Shown: one piece after another, positions 8,391 to 17,204 of the stretch
Numbering within the stretch: position 1 is the stretch's first letter
Layout of the letters: each line of letters starts with the position of its first letter
Source: JAEUOS01 sp046160545
GTDB taxonomy: Bacteria; Pseudomonadota; Gammaproteobacteria; Burkholderiales; JAEUOS01
Direction: 5' to 3'
NCBI GenBank assembly: GCA_046160545.1
Contig: JBJXGS010000322.1
Span: 24,188-88,187, forward strand
DNA length: 64,000 nt
Made by a program: the position numbers and the translations under genes
Notes under the pieces: generated by a model
The model's input: only the letters and a program-made list of their open reading frames with translations
The model's database searches: none
Told to the model about the DNA's origin: nothing

Positions 8391-8930
8391 ATGAGATTGG
8401 CTGACGACTCGCAAAGATTGCAGCTCTCCGCGTTCATGGACGGGGAGGGTGCCCCTGAGGCATGCTCGATCCTGGTCGGGGCATGCGCGAAGGATGCACG
8501 CCTGAATGCGGATTGGGAGACCTACCATTGCATCGGCGATGTATTGCGAAGTGCGGACATGGGGTGCCACTCCGAAGTGCTGACCGCGCGGGTCATGGAG
8601 AGCCTCGCCGGCGAACCCAGCCTCATGGCACCCACCGCGCTGTCGTCCGCGCAGGTGAGCCATCAATCCCCCGACGTGCGCGCACGGCCGCGCTGGCTGT
8701 CGGTCGCAGCTGCAGCCGCCGCGGTCGCGGTCATCGGTGGCGTGGTGTACCCGCAGTGGAGTTCACGACTCGAGCAGGTGGCGGTCACATCGCCCAAGCC
8801 TGCGACGGCCCCGGCCGCGGCGGCGCTGCCACGCAACCCGGAGGCACCGGTACGAGTCTCCGGCGAGTACCTGGCCGCGCATCGGCAGTATTCGGCGGGC
8901 ATGGTCGTGCCGGCCGCAGAGTCACGCTAG
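8391..8930 (+). CDS. rseA: Anti-sigma-E factor RseA/MucA
   Basis: The product is 179 aa. The cytoplasmic N-terminus (LQLSAFMDGE and DWETYHCIGDVLR) matches the RseA sigma-binding domain, one membrane segment spans about residues 102-120, and the Ala/Pro-rich tail would be periplasmic, where RseB and a DegS-type protease act. The AGGAG at 8386-8390 abuts the ATG at 8391 with no spacer, whereas the in-frame TTG at 8397 lies at a normal 6-nt distance, so the true start may be TTG. Its position between rpoE and rseB fixes the role. Confidence 0.92.
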   Translation: MRLADDSQRLQLSAFMDGEGAPEACSILVGACAKDARLNADWETYHCIGDVLRSADMGCHSEVLTARVMESLAGEPSLMAPTALSSAQVSHQSPDVRARPRWLSVAAAAAAVAVIGGVVYPQWSSRLEQVAVTSPKPATAPAAAALPRNPEAPVRVSGEYLAAHRQYSAGMVVPAAESR

Positions 8931-8945
8931 GCTGGCGGTAGCGAA

Positions 8946-9971
8946 ATGCGGAACCCGTTGCGCCTCGAATTCGCGATTCGCGGGATTGCCCTGTTTCTGG
9001 CAACGACGGCTTCGGGCACTTCCGCCCAGCCGGCGCAACCCGACGCACAAGCATGGCTGACGCGCGTGCAGCAGTCAGCGCAACGTCTCAACTACTCCGG
9101 CACGTTTGTATTCATGCAAGGTGGCGGACAGACCCAGACATCGCGCATCACGCACATCTTCGACCGAGGCAGCGAGCGTGAACGGATCGAAGTGCTGGAT
9201 GGCGCGGCCATCGTGGTGTTGCGCACCAACGACGAAGTCAAATCCTACCTGCCCGAGAGCAAGACCGTCCTGATTGAACGGCGCCGTGGCAAGGCAGTGT
9301 TTCCGGCACTCCTCATCGATCAGGTGGCATCGATTGCCGAGCACTACTCGCTACGCAAGCTCGAGTCCGCGCGGGTTGCCGGGCGCGATTGTCACGCCTT
9401 TGCCCTGGAGCCGCGCGACGGGTTGCGCTACGGGCAAAGGCTTTGGGCTGAGGTTCAGCATGGCCTGCTGCTCAAGTCGCAGACCATCAACGAAAGAGGC
9501 GAAGTCGTCGAGCAGATCGCCTTTACGGAAATCGAGATAGGCGGCCCTGCCGAGCGCTACGCAGCACGACTGGGACGCCCCCTGGCAGGCCGGGACTGGC
9601 GCACCGTGAGCCCGCCGGTGACCCCGGCGCGCCTGGCCGAGCTGGGTTGGCGAATCGATGCTGTGCCGCCCGGATTTCGTCGCATGCTCGAGATTCGCCG
9701 CGGGATCGGCGATGCCGAAGTCGGTCATGTGGTTTTTTCCGACGGGCTTGCATCTGTGTCGGTGTTCGTCGAGGCCATGAAGGCCGGTGCCAATCCGGTC
9801 GAAGGCCATGCCGTGCAGGGCGCTGTCAACGTCTACCGCCGGCGCGTCGGCGACCATCTGGTCACGGTGCTCGGTGAAGCGCCGCCGGCTTTGGTGTCGC
9901 GCATTGGCGCTGCGGTTGAATTTCGCCCGGGAACCGCAACCTTGAGCGGCCAGGTCAACAACAAGAGGTGA
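8946..9971 (+). CDS. rseB: Sigma-E regulatory protein RseB/MucB
   Basis: The product is 341 aa, periplasmic. An N-terminal signal sequence ends near residue 27 (TSAQ). The N-terminal LolA-like domain begins around QRLNYSGTFVFMQGG, and the C-terminal small domain includes LGWRIDAVPPGFR. RseB binds RseA and protects it from cleavage until mislocalised lipoproteins or LPS titrate it. It begins 15 bp after rseA, and its stop overlaps the GTG start of mucD. Confidence 0.94.
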   Translation: MRNPLRLEFAIRGIALFLATTASGTSAQPAQPDAQAWLTRVQQSAQRLNYSGTFVFMQGGGQTQTSRITHIFDRGSERERIEVLDGAAIVVLRTNDEVKSYLPESKTVLIERRRGKAVFPALLIDQVASIAEHYSLRKLESARVAGRDCHAFALEPRDGLRYGQRLWAEVQHGLLLKSQTINERGEVVEQIAFTEIEIGGPAERYAARLGRPLAGRDWRTVSPPVTPARLAELGWRIDAVPPGFRRMLEIRRGIGDAEVGHVVFSDGLASVSVFVEAMKAGANPVEGHAVQGAVNVYRRRVGDHLVTVLGEAPPALVSRIGAAVEFRPGTATLSGQVNNKR

Positions 9972-11437
9972 ACATGTTCCGATTTGTTTCAATGCCCCTT
10001 TTGGGAGCGCTGTGGCTGGTTTTGGCCTCATTCGCCCCTGGTGCGATGGCCCAGGTTCGAGGCCTGCCCGATTTCACCGAACTGGTGGACCGGGTCGGTC
10101 CAGCGGTGGTCAATATCCGCACGACCCAGGCAGCGCAGGGCGCTGCGGCACGTGGCGGCGTACCGCGCGGCCCCGGTGCGGACGAGGACAACCCGTTTTG
10201 CGAGATCTTTCCCTGGATGTGCCCACCGCGGGGTGACCGCCAGCCGCGCCAGCCGCGCCCCGGTCCCGATCGCGGCGAGGAAATTCCGTCCGGAGTCGGA
10301 TCCGGCTTCATCCTCACCGCCGACGGTTTCATCATGACCAATGCGCACGTGGTGCGCAACGCCGATGTGATTTACGTACGCCTGCCGGACAAGCGCGAGT
10401 TTCGTGGCCGTCTTGTGGGAGCCGACCAGCGCACCGACGTGGCCATCGTCAAGGTCGAGGCAAGCGGCCTGCCGACAGTCGCCGTGGGCGATTCCAACCG
10501 CCTGCGCGTCGGCGAGTGGGTCATGGCGATCGGGTCACCATTCGCCCTGGACAACACGGTGACAGCCGGCATTGTCAGTGCCAAGGGCCGTGACACCGGT
10601 GAATACGTGCCTTTCATCCAGACCGACGTCGCGATCAACCCGGGCAATTCGGGCGGACCGCTGATCAACATGCGCGGCGAGGTGGTGGGTATCAACTCCA
10701 TGATCTACAGCCGCTCGGGCGGCTTCCAGGGGATCTCATTCGCCATTCCGATGGACGAGGCGATGCGCGTCGGTGACCAGTTGCGCGCCAGCGGACGAGT
10801 GCAGCGCGGTTTCCTGGGGGTCCAGCCGGGTGCAGTCACCAAGGATGTCGCCGAATCGCTGGGACTGAAGTCCCCGGAAGGGGCGGTCATCGAGCGTGTG
10901 CTGCCGAACACCGCCGCAGAGCGTGCCGGACTGCGCGAAGGCGACGTGATCCTGCGTTTTGACGGCAAGCCAGTCGAGAAGCATACCGATCTGCCACGCA
11001 TTGTCGGCAATACCAAGCCCGGTCAAAAGGTTGCAGTGCAAGTCTGGCGCAACGGCGCGGCGCGCGAGATTTCGCTGCAGCTGGGTGAGTCGGAGCCGGA
11101 CCGGGCGGCGCTGCGCCCCAGTCGAGCCCCCTCCCAAGGGCAGGCCGCGCCGGCGCAGACCAATGCGCTGGGCCTGCTGGTAGTCGACCTGCCGGAGGCG
11201 AAAAAACGTGAACTCAAGGTTGAAGGCGGGGTCCAGGTGGAAGCAGTGGACGGTCCGGCGGCGCGCGCCGGACTGCGCAATGGCGACGTCATCCTGAAGC
11301 TGCAGAACATCGATATCACCTCCGCCAAGCAGCTCAATGATCTGGTGGGCAAGCTCGACGGCAAGCGGGCTGTCGCTGTCCTGGTCCGCCGTGGAGAATC
11401 GGCCCAATACGTGCCGATCCGTCCTGACGTCAAGTGA
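9968..11437 (+). CDS. mucD: Periplasmic serine protease DegP/MucD
   Basis: The product is 489 aa (GTG at 9968 overlapping the rseB stop; ATG at 9974 is an alternative). A signal peptide ends at about AMAQ (residue 29). The catalytic triad is His127 (TNAHVV), Asp157 (RTDVAI) and Ser228 (GNSGGPL), followed by two PDZ domains. A proline/arginine-rich insert with two cysteines (NPFCEIFPWMCPPR, residues 75-88) precedes the protease domain, as in MucD proteins. It degrades misfolded periplasmic proteins and closes the sigma-E operon; a strong terminator follows. Confidence 0.95.
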   Translation: MNMFRFVSMPLLGALWLVLASFAPGAMAQVRGLPDFTELVDRVGPAVVNIRTTQAAQGAAARGGVPRGPGADEDNPFCEIFPWMCPPRGDRQPRQPRPGPDRGEEIPSGVGSGFILTADGFIMTNAHVVRNADVIYVRLPDKREFRGRLVGADQRTDVAIVKVEASGLPTVAVGDSNRLRVGEWVMAIGSPFALDNTVTAGIVSAKGRDTGEYVPFIQTDVAINPGNSGGPLINMRGEVVGINSMIYSRSGGFQGISFAIPMDEAMRVGDQLRASGRVQRGFLGVQPGAVTKDVAESLGLKSPEGAVIERVLPNTAAERAGLREGDVILRFDGKPVEKHTDLPRIVGNTKPGQKVAVQVWRNGAAREISLQLGESEPDRAALRPSRAPSQGQAAPAQTNALGLLVVDLPEAKKRELKVEGGVQVEAVDGPAARAGLRNGDVILKLQNIDITSAKQLNDLVGKLDGKRAVAVLVRRGESAQYVPIRPDVK

Positions 11438-11474
11438 GCGGAAAATCCGCTAAAATAAGGACTTAGGTAACCCT

Positions 11475-11510
11475 CCAAGGGCGCGAGTCATTCGCGCCCT
11501 TGGTTTTTTT
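11475..11510 (+). terminator. Rho-independent terminator after mucD
   Basis: A perfect 12-bp stem (CCAAGGGCGCGA at 11475-11486 with TCGCGCCCTTGG at 11492-11503), a 5-nt loop and seven T residues (11504-11510). It ends the rpoE-rseA-rseB-mucD transcript. lepA begins only 33 bp beyond, so lepA needs a promoter within or before this gap; a TAAAAT at 11450-11455 is one candidate but lies upstream of the terminator. Confidence 0.93.
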
Positions 11511-11543
11511 GCGGTTCCCGGCCGGCAGGAACACGCAAGCACC

Positions 11544-13334
11544 ATGCAGCGCATCCGCAACTTTTCCATCATCGCCCACATCGATCACGGCAAGTCCACC
11601 CTCGCAGATCGCATCATCCAGCGCTGCGGCGGACTGTCAGACCGCGAGATGGAGGCGCAGGTACTCGACTCGATGGACCTGGAGCGCGAGCGTGGCATCA
11701 CCATCAAGGCGCAGACCGCCGCCCTCCAGTATCTCGCCCGGGATGGCGAGTCTTACCAACTCAATTTGATCGATACACCCGGGCACGTTGACTTCAGTTA
11801 CGAGGTCAGCCGTTCGCTTTCGGCCTGCGAGGGCGCGCTGCTGGTGGTCGACGCCTCACAAGGGGTTGAGGCGCAGACAGTAGCAAACTGCTACACGGCG
11901 CTGGACCTCGAAGTCGAAGTCGTTCCGGTGTTGAACAAGATCGACCTGCCGTCGGCCAATCCGGAAAACGCGATCGCCGAAATCGAGGACGTGATCGGCA
12001 TCGATGCTCACGCCGCCATCCTGGCCAGCGCCAAGACCGGACAGGGCGTGGACGATATCCTCGAAGCGATCATCGCGCGCATCCCACCGCCCAAGGGCGA
12101 CCGCGACAAGCCCTTGCAGGCCCTGATCATTGATTCCTGGTTTGACAATTATGTTGGCGTGGTCATGCTGGTGCGGGTCTTCGAGGGGAGGCTCAAGCCC
12201 CGTGACCGCATCCTGCTCATGGCCAGCAACGCACAGTTCACCTGCGAGCAGGTAGGGGTCTTCACGCCGAAGTCCCGCAAGAAAGACGATCTTGCTGCGG
12301 GTGAGGTGGGTTTCATCATTGCCGGCATCAAGGAATTGCAAGCCGCGCGCGTGGGTGACACCGTGACCTTGGTCGAGCGTCCTGCGCCGCAGGCACTCCC
12401 GGGGTTCAAGGAAATCAAGCCGCAGGTCTTCGCCGGGCTTTACCCCGTGGAATCCAATCAGTACGAGCAGTTGCGCGAGTCTCTTGAGAAACTGAAACTC
12501 AACGATGCCTCGCTGCGCTTCGAACCCGAAGTCTCGCAGGCACTCGGTTTTGGCTTCCGCTGCGGCTTCCTGGGCCTCTTGCACATGGATATCGTGCAGG
12601 AGCGCCTGGAGCGCGAGTTCGACATGGACCTCATCACCACCGCGCCGTCGGTGCTCTACGAGGTGGCGCTCAGGAACGGCGAGACCGTGCTGATCGACAA
12701 TCCTGACAAGCTTCCCGATCTTGCGCGCATTGAAGCCATTCGCGAGCCGGTCATGACGGTCGATCTCTTCATGCCGCAGGAGTACGTCGGCGCGATCATG
12801 ACCTTGTGCAACACCAAGCGGGGTGTGCAACTCAACATGGCCTACCACGGCCGTCAGGTGCACCTGACCTATGAGATGCCCTTGAACGAGATCGTGCTCG
12901 ATTTCTTCGACAAGCTCAAGTCGGCCTCGCGCGGTTACGCTTCGATGGACTACGAGTTCCTCGAGTATCGCGCCTCGGAAGTCTGCAAGGTCGATGTTCT
13001 GATCAATGGTGACAAGGTCGATGCATTGTCGATCATCGTGCATCGCGCCAACAGCCAGTACCGGGGCCGTGAACTGGTGTCCAAGATGCGCCAGCTGATT
13101 CCGCGTCAGATGTTCGACGTCGCCATCCAGGCCGCGATCGGCGCCAACATCATCGCCCGTGAAAACGTGAAGGCCCTGCGCAAGAACGTGCTGGCCAAGT
13201 GCTACGGCGGCGATATCTCGCGCAAGCGCAAGCTGCTGGAAAAGCAGAAGGCAGGCAAGAAGCGCATGAAGCAGGTCGGCACCGTCGAGATTCCCCAGGA
13301 GGCCTTTCTCGCGATTCTGCAGGTGGATTCCTGA
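11544..13334 (+). CDS. lepA: Elongation factor 4 (LepA)
   Basis: The product is 596 aa. LepA is a translational GTPase acting on stalled or initiating ribosomes. It shows the G1 motif AHIDHGKST, the switch DTPGHVDF, NKID for guanine recognition, and the LepA-specific C-terminal domain ending GKKRMKQVGTVEIPQEAF. The length is typical. Its stop overlaps the lepB ATG by 1 base (TGATG), the usual lepA-lepB coupling. Confidence 0.97.
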   Translation: MQRIRNFSIIAHIDHGKSTLADRIIQRCGGLSDREMEAQVLDSMDLERERGITIKAQTAALQYLARDGESYQLNLIDTPGHVDFSYEVSRSLSACEGALLVVDASQGVEAQTVANCYTALDLEVEVVPVLNKIDLPSANPENAIAEIEDVIGIDAHAAILASAKTGQGVDDILEAIIARIPPPKGDRDKPLQALIIDSWFDNYVGVVMLVRVFEGRLKPRDRILLMASNAQFTCEQVGVFTPKSRKKDDLAAGEVGFIIAGIKELQAARVGDTVTLVERPAPQALPGFKEIKPQVFAGLYPVESNQYEQLRESLEKLKLNDASLRFEPEVSQALGFGFRCGFLGLLHMDIVQERLEREFDMDLITTAPSVLYEVALRNGETVLIDNPDKLPDLARIEAIREPVMTVDLFMPQEYVGAIMTLCNTKRGVQLNMAYHGRQVHLTYEMPLNEIVLDFFDKLKSASRGYASMDYEFLEYRASEVCKVDVLINGDKVDALSIIVHRANSQYRGRELVSKMRQLIPRQMFDVAIQAAIGANIIARENVKALRKNVLAKCYGGDISRKRKLLEKQKAGKKRMKQVGTVEIPQEAFLAILQVDS

Positions 13335-14242
13335 TGAACTTCGCCCTGATCCTGTTCCTGCTCACCGCCGGCACCGGAATTTTCTGGTTCGCCGACGTCC
13401 TGCATTTCCGCAAGAAGCGCCAGGCCGCGTTCGTCGCTGCGGTAACCGCCTTTGACGCACGCGTGGCGGCCGCTCCGGATATGTTCAAAGGAGATGATCG
13501 CGATCGTGAAGTCGAGCGTTTGTCGCGGGAATTGCGTACTCCGCCCGCGTGGCTGGAGTTTCCGGCCAGTTTCTTTCCCGTGATAGCAGCGGTGTTCGCG
13601 CTCCGCTCGTTCGTCGTCGAACCGTTCAAGATCCCTTCAGGCTCGATGATTCCAACCCTTCTGATCGGCGATTTCATACTGGTCAACAAATTCACCTACG
13701 GCATCCGACTGCCGGTCATCAACAAGAAGATCATCGAAGTGGGCAGTCCGCAGCGCGGCGACGTCATGGTATTCCGCTATCCGCCGGATCCGTCAGTGGA
13801 CTACATCAAGCGGGTCGTAGGCATTCCGGGCGACCGCGTGGCCTATCAGAACAAGCGCCTGACGGTGAACGGTGTCGAGGTTCCTACTCGCAGTGAACCG
13901 GACTTCCTGCACCGCGACCGGGCAGCGTATTCGAGCCAGTTCGCCGAGACCGCCGGAAGCCGTACCTATCGCGTTCTCAATGATGCCGATGCGCCGGCCT
14001 ACATCATGTCCGCGGAAGCGTTTCCGCAGCGCGACAATTGTCTTTACAATAATGCCGGTGTCATTTGCACCGTTCCGCCCGGGCATTTCTTCTTAATGGG
14101 CGACAATCGCGACAACAGCCTCGATAGTCGCTTCTGGGGATTTGTTCCTGAAGAAAACATCGTAGGTCGCGCTTTCGGCATCTGGATGAATTGGAGTGGG
14201 GGGTTCCGCTTCGACCTGTCGCGGGTGGGCGGATTCGAATAA
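13334..14242 (+). CDS. lepB: Signal peptidase I
   Basis: The product is 302 aa, an inner-membrane protease that removes signal peptides. Two N-terminal hydrophobic segments (about residues 3-22 and 79-92) flank a cytoplasmic loop. The Ser/Lys dyad is Ser104 in IPSGSMIPTL and Lys159 in YIKRVVGIPGD; the GDNRDNSLDSR box is present near the C-terminus. The start was set at the ATG overlapping the lepA stop. Confidence 0.97.
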   Translation: MNFALILFLLTAGTGIFWFADVLHFRKKRQAAFVAAVTAFDARVAAAPDMFKGDDRDREVERLSRELRTPPAWLEFPASFFPVIAAVFALRSFVVEPFKIPSGSMIPTLLIGDFILVNKFTYGIRLPVINKKIIEVGSPQRGDVMVFRYPPDPSVDYIKRVVGIPGDRVAYQNKRLTVNGVEVPTRSEPDFLHRDRAAYSSQFAETAGSRTYRVLNDADAPAYIMSAEAFPQRDNCLYNNAGVICTVPPGHFFLMGDNRDNSLDSRFWGFVPEENIVGRAFGIWMNWSGGFRFDLSRVGGFE

Positions 14243-14262
14243 CTGTGTCGGAGAATATCGCC

Positions 14263-14631
14263 ATGAATCGACCCTGGTTGGCCGTGCGCACGCGCGGCGT
14301 GAGCATGCTGGGCATCCTGTTCATTTGCGTCGCCATCGTTCTTGTCGTCGTCGGCGCCCTCAAGGTCATCCCCTCCTACCTCGAATTCCGCAACATCCAG
14401 TCAGCCGCAGTCGCGGCGCGCGATGGCGGCAAGACCGTGGTGGACATCCAAAAGGCCTTCGACAGGGCGGCCCAGATCAACGACATCACCACACTGGCCG
14501 GTAAGGATCTCGACATCGCCAAGGACGCAGCCGGCAACGTGGTGGTTTCGTTCAAGTACGAAAAGAAGATTCCGCTTTTCTACAACGTCAGCCTGATCAT
14601 CGAGTACGCGGGCGGCAGCGACAATCCCTGA
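14263..14631 (+). CDS. DUF4845 family membrane protein
   Basis: The product is 122 aa. One N-terminal membrane segment (about residues 15-37, GILFICVAIVLVVVGALKV) resembles a pseudopilin-like anchor; the rest is soluble and probably periplasmic, with the conserved VSFKYEKKIPLFYNVSL segment. The family is regularly encoded between lepB and rnc in betaproteobacteria, as here, and has no assigned function. Confidence 0.88.
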   Translation: MNRPWLAVRTRGVSMLGILFICVAIVLVVVGALKVIPSYLEFRNIQSAAVAARDGGKTVVDIQKAFDRAAQINDITTLAGKDLDIAKDAAGNVVVSFKYEKKIPLFYNVSLIIEYAGGSDNP

Positions 14632-14653
14632 CGCCGGGCTCGGCGTCGACTTC

Positions 14654-15553
14654 ATGGATTCAAGCGAACTCGAAACCCGCCTCGGCTATGAGTTCGGGAA
14701 TCCCAAGCTGCTGGCGCAGGCGCTGACGCACCGCAGCCACAGTACGCTGCACAACGAGCGCCTCGAGTTCCTGGGCGACAGTGTTCTCAACTGCGCGGTG
14801 GCGCACATCCTCTTCGAGCGCTACACAAAGCTCAACGAAGGCGACCTGTCGCGCCTGCGCTCCAATCTCGTCAAACAGCAGACCCTTTACGAAATCGCGC
14901 AGCGCGTCGAGCTATCCTCGAGCCTGCGCCTCGGGGAGGGCGAACTCAAGAGCGGAGGATTCCGCCGCCCGTCGATCCTGGCCGATACCCTGGAGGCCCT
15001 GTTTGGCGCGATATTCCTGGACGGCGGATTCCAGGCCGCGCGCCTGACCATCGCCAAGCTGTACCACCCGATCCTGGAGACGGTCGATCCGCTGACTTTG
15101 GGCAAGGATGCAAAGACGCTGTTGCAGGAATACCTGCAAGGCCGCAAGATCGCGCTGCCTACCTACAACGTTGTTGCCACACGCGGAGCGGCCCACAGTC
15201 AGGAGTTCGAGGTCGAATGCCTGATCCCCAAGCTCGACATACGTGTCACCGGAGCGGGCGCAAGCAGGCGCGCGGCGGAGCAGGCGGCCGCGAAAACCGC
15301 CCTGGAGCTGGCCCCCAAGGAAGCACCGCGCCGGTCGCGCCGGCCGCGCAAGGACACAGCGCGCGTCGATGCAACGCCGGCCCAGGCTGTTGTGGAGAGG
15401 GAAACAGCCAAGGAGTCGCGCAGGGATGTCGCCGGCAAGGAAGAGCCGGCTGCGGCGCGTGAAGCCAAGTCTGCGCGAGCCGGTGCCGCCACTGAACCCG
15501 CTATCGAACCGGGAACGGGAGAGGCTGCGCGAGCGGGCAAACCGGTGGCATGA
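14654..15553 (+). CDS. rnc: Ribonuclease III with extended C-terminal tail
   Basis: The product is 299 aa. RNase III cleaves double-stranded RNA, including rRNA precursors. The catalytic signature ERLEFLGDS lies at 35-43, the second acidic box is LADTLEALFGAIFLDGG, and a dsRNA-binding domain runs from about residue 155 to 222. The usual bacterial length is near 225-260 aa; here about 75 extra residues rich in Ala, Arg, Lys and Glu follow, predicted disordered by composition. The 3' end overlaps era by 4 bp. Confidence 0.96.
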   Translation: MDSSELETRLGYEFGNPKLLAQALTHRSHSTLHNERLEFLGDSVLNCAVAHILFERYTKLNEGDLSRLRSNLVKQQTLYEIAQRVELSSSLRLGEGELKSGGFRRPSILADTLEALFGAIFLDGGFQAARLTIAKLYHPILETVDPLTLGKDAKTLLQEYLQGRKIALPTYNVVATRGAAHSQEFEVECLIPKLDIRVTGAGASRRAAEQAAAKTALELAPKEAPRRSRRPRKDTARVDATPAQAVVERETAKESRRDVAGKEEPAAAREAKSARAGAATEPAIEPGTGEAARAGKPVA

Positions 15554-16449
15554 GCGACAGCCTGACGCCCGGGTATCGAGCCGGCGTGGTGGTCATCGCC
15601 GGACGCCCCAATGTCGGCAAGTCGACTCTCATCAATCGCCTGGTCGGCGCGAAGCTCAGCATCACTTCACGCAAGGCGCAGACGACCCGCCATCGAATCC
15701 TCGGGGTGCGCAGCGACCCTGAAGCCCAGTTTGTTTTTGTCGATACGCCCGGTCATCAACCGCGGGTGCGCAGCGCGCTGAACCGCGCCATGCAACGCAA
15801 TCTCACCGACTCGGTGGCCGGCGCGGATGTCGCCTTGCTGGTTGCGGAAGCGCAATCCTTTCGCCCGACCGATGCACAGGTGGCCGCAATGCTGGCGCGC
15901 CAATTGCCGGTGGTGCTGGCATTGAACAAGTGCGATCTGCGCAGCAACCGGGCAGGCCTCCTGCCTGTGATGGCAGCGGCGCGCGATGCCCATGACTTCG
16001 CGGCCATCGTGCCGATCTCCGCCAAAACGGGAGAAGGCGTGGATGCCTTGCTCGCCGAGCTGCGGGAACGCCTGCCGCAATCGGACCGGCTCTACGATGA
16101 AGACACGCTGACCGACCGACCGGCGCGCTTTTTCGCCGCCGAGTTGATTCGCGAAAAGGTGTTTCGACTCTCGGGTGCGGAGGTACCATACGGTGTGGAA
16201 GTTGCGATCGAGCGCTATGTTGAGGAAGACGGACTGACGCGCATCGGTGCGACCATCGTCGTCGACCGCCCGGGGCACAAGGCGATCCTCCTGGGCGCCA
16301 AGGGTGAGCGCATGAAGCGCATCTCCAGCGAAGCCCGCATCGACATGGAAAAAATGTTCCGCAAGAAGGTCTACCTCGAGACCTGGATCAAGGTGCGCGG
16401 CGGCTGGGCTGACAACGCGGCAACGCTGCGCTCACTGGGGTACGCATGA
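15550..16449 (+). CDS. era: GTPase Era
   Basis: The product is 299 aa. Era is an essential GTPase in 30S subunit maturation that binds 16S rRNA with a KH domain. Visible motifs are GRPNVGKST (G1), DTPGHQ (G3), NKCD (G4) and the C-terminal KH segment GHKAILLGAKGERMKRISSEAR. The length is standard. The ATG overlaps the rnc stop and the end overlaps recO. Confidence 0.97.
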   Translation: MSDSLTPGYRAGVVVIAGRPNVGKSTLINRLVGAKLSITSRKAQTTRHRILGVRSDPEAQFVFVDTPGHQPRVRSALNRAMQRNLTDSVAGADVALLVAEAQSFRPTDAQVAAMLARQLPVVLALNKCDLRSNRAGLLPVMAAARDAHDFAAIVPISAKTGEGVDALLAELRERLPQSDRLYDEDTLTDRPARFFAAELIREKVFRLSGAEVPYGVEVAIERYVEEDGLTRIGATIVVDRPGHKAILLGAKGERMKRISSEARIDMEKMFRKKVYLETWIKVRGGWADNAATLRSLGYA

Positions 16450-17204
16450 GAAGCGCGAGCGCTACAGCCACGCGGCATGGGCACCCGGCTTCGACGCATC
16501 GCCACGAACGGGAAGCGGGTTTCGTACTGCACTGTTATCCGTATAGCGAATCCAGCCTGATCGTCGAGACTTTTACCCGCCGCTGCGGGCGCGTACCGCT
16601 CTTGGCCAAGGGTGCGCGGCGCCCGCGCTCGACATTGCGCGGACTCCTGTTGCAGTTTCAGCTCCTCGAACTGTCCTGGGCTGGGCGCGGCGAATTGCGC
16701 AATATGGTGCGCGCAGAGTGGCTGGGAGGCACGCCGCCGTTGCCGCAGACAAGATTGTTTTGCGGCTTTTACCTGAATGAATTGCTGCTCAAGCTGCTGG
16801 CGCGCGATGACCCGCACGCGGCGCTCTTCGACGCGTACTGTTCCGCGCTGATGCGCCTTGCGGGAGGTGAGCGCGAGGCCGCGGTGTTGCGTGATTTCGA
16901 GGTCGTCTTGCTGCGCGAAATCGGCTACGCGGTCAACCTGGCATGTGAGTCAGGGGGCGAACCGGTTCGACCCGCCGAGCGCTACACGGTCGACCCTGAC
17001 CATGGCGTTCGACGCCTCGAGGGACGCGCCTCTTCCGGATTTGAGGTCGCCGGCGCCGATCTACTTTCTATCGCAGCCGGAGAGTTCGCCGATCCGCGCA
17101 TCGCTCAGCTGTCCAAGCAGGTCATGCGCATGCTCATCGAACGCCGCCTTGGCGGGCGCACTGTGGCAACCCGTCGCGTCATGTTGGCAATGGCTCAACC
17201 ATGA
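16446..17204 (+). CDS. recO: DNA repair protein RecO
   Basis: The product is 252 aa. RecO loads RecA onto SSB-coated single-stranded DNA with RecR. The N-terminal OB fold carries EAGFVLHCYPYSESSLIVE and LLAKGARRPRS, family hallmarks. About 22 N-terminal residues (His/Ala/Thr-rich) precede the fold; a later start is possible but the ATG overlapping era (ATGA) fits operon spacing. It overlaps pdxJ by 4 bp. Confidence 0.94.
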   Translation: MRSASATATRHGHPASTHRHEREAGFVLHCYPYSESSLIVETFTRRCGRVPLLAKGARRPRSTLRGLLLQFQLLELSWAGRGELRNMVRAEWLGGTPPLPQTRLFCGFYLNELLLKLLARDDPHAALFDAYCSALMRLAGGEREAAVLRDFEVVLLREIGYAVNLACESGGEPVRPAERYTVDPDHGVRRLEGRASSGFEVAGADLLSIAAGEFADPRIAQLSKQVMRMLIERRLGGRTVATRRVMLAMAQP

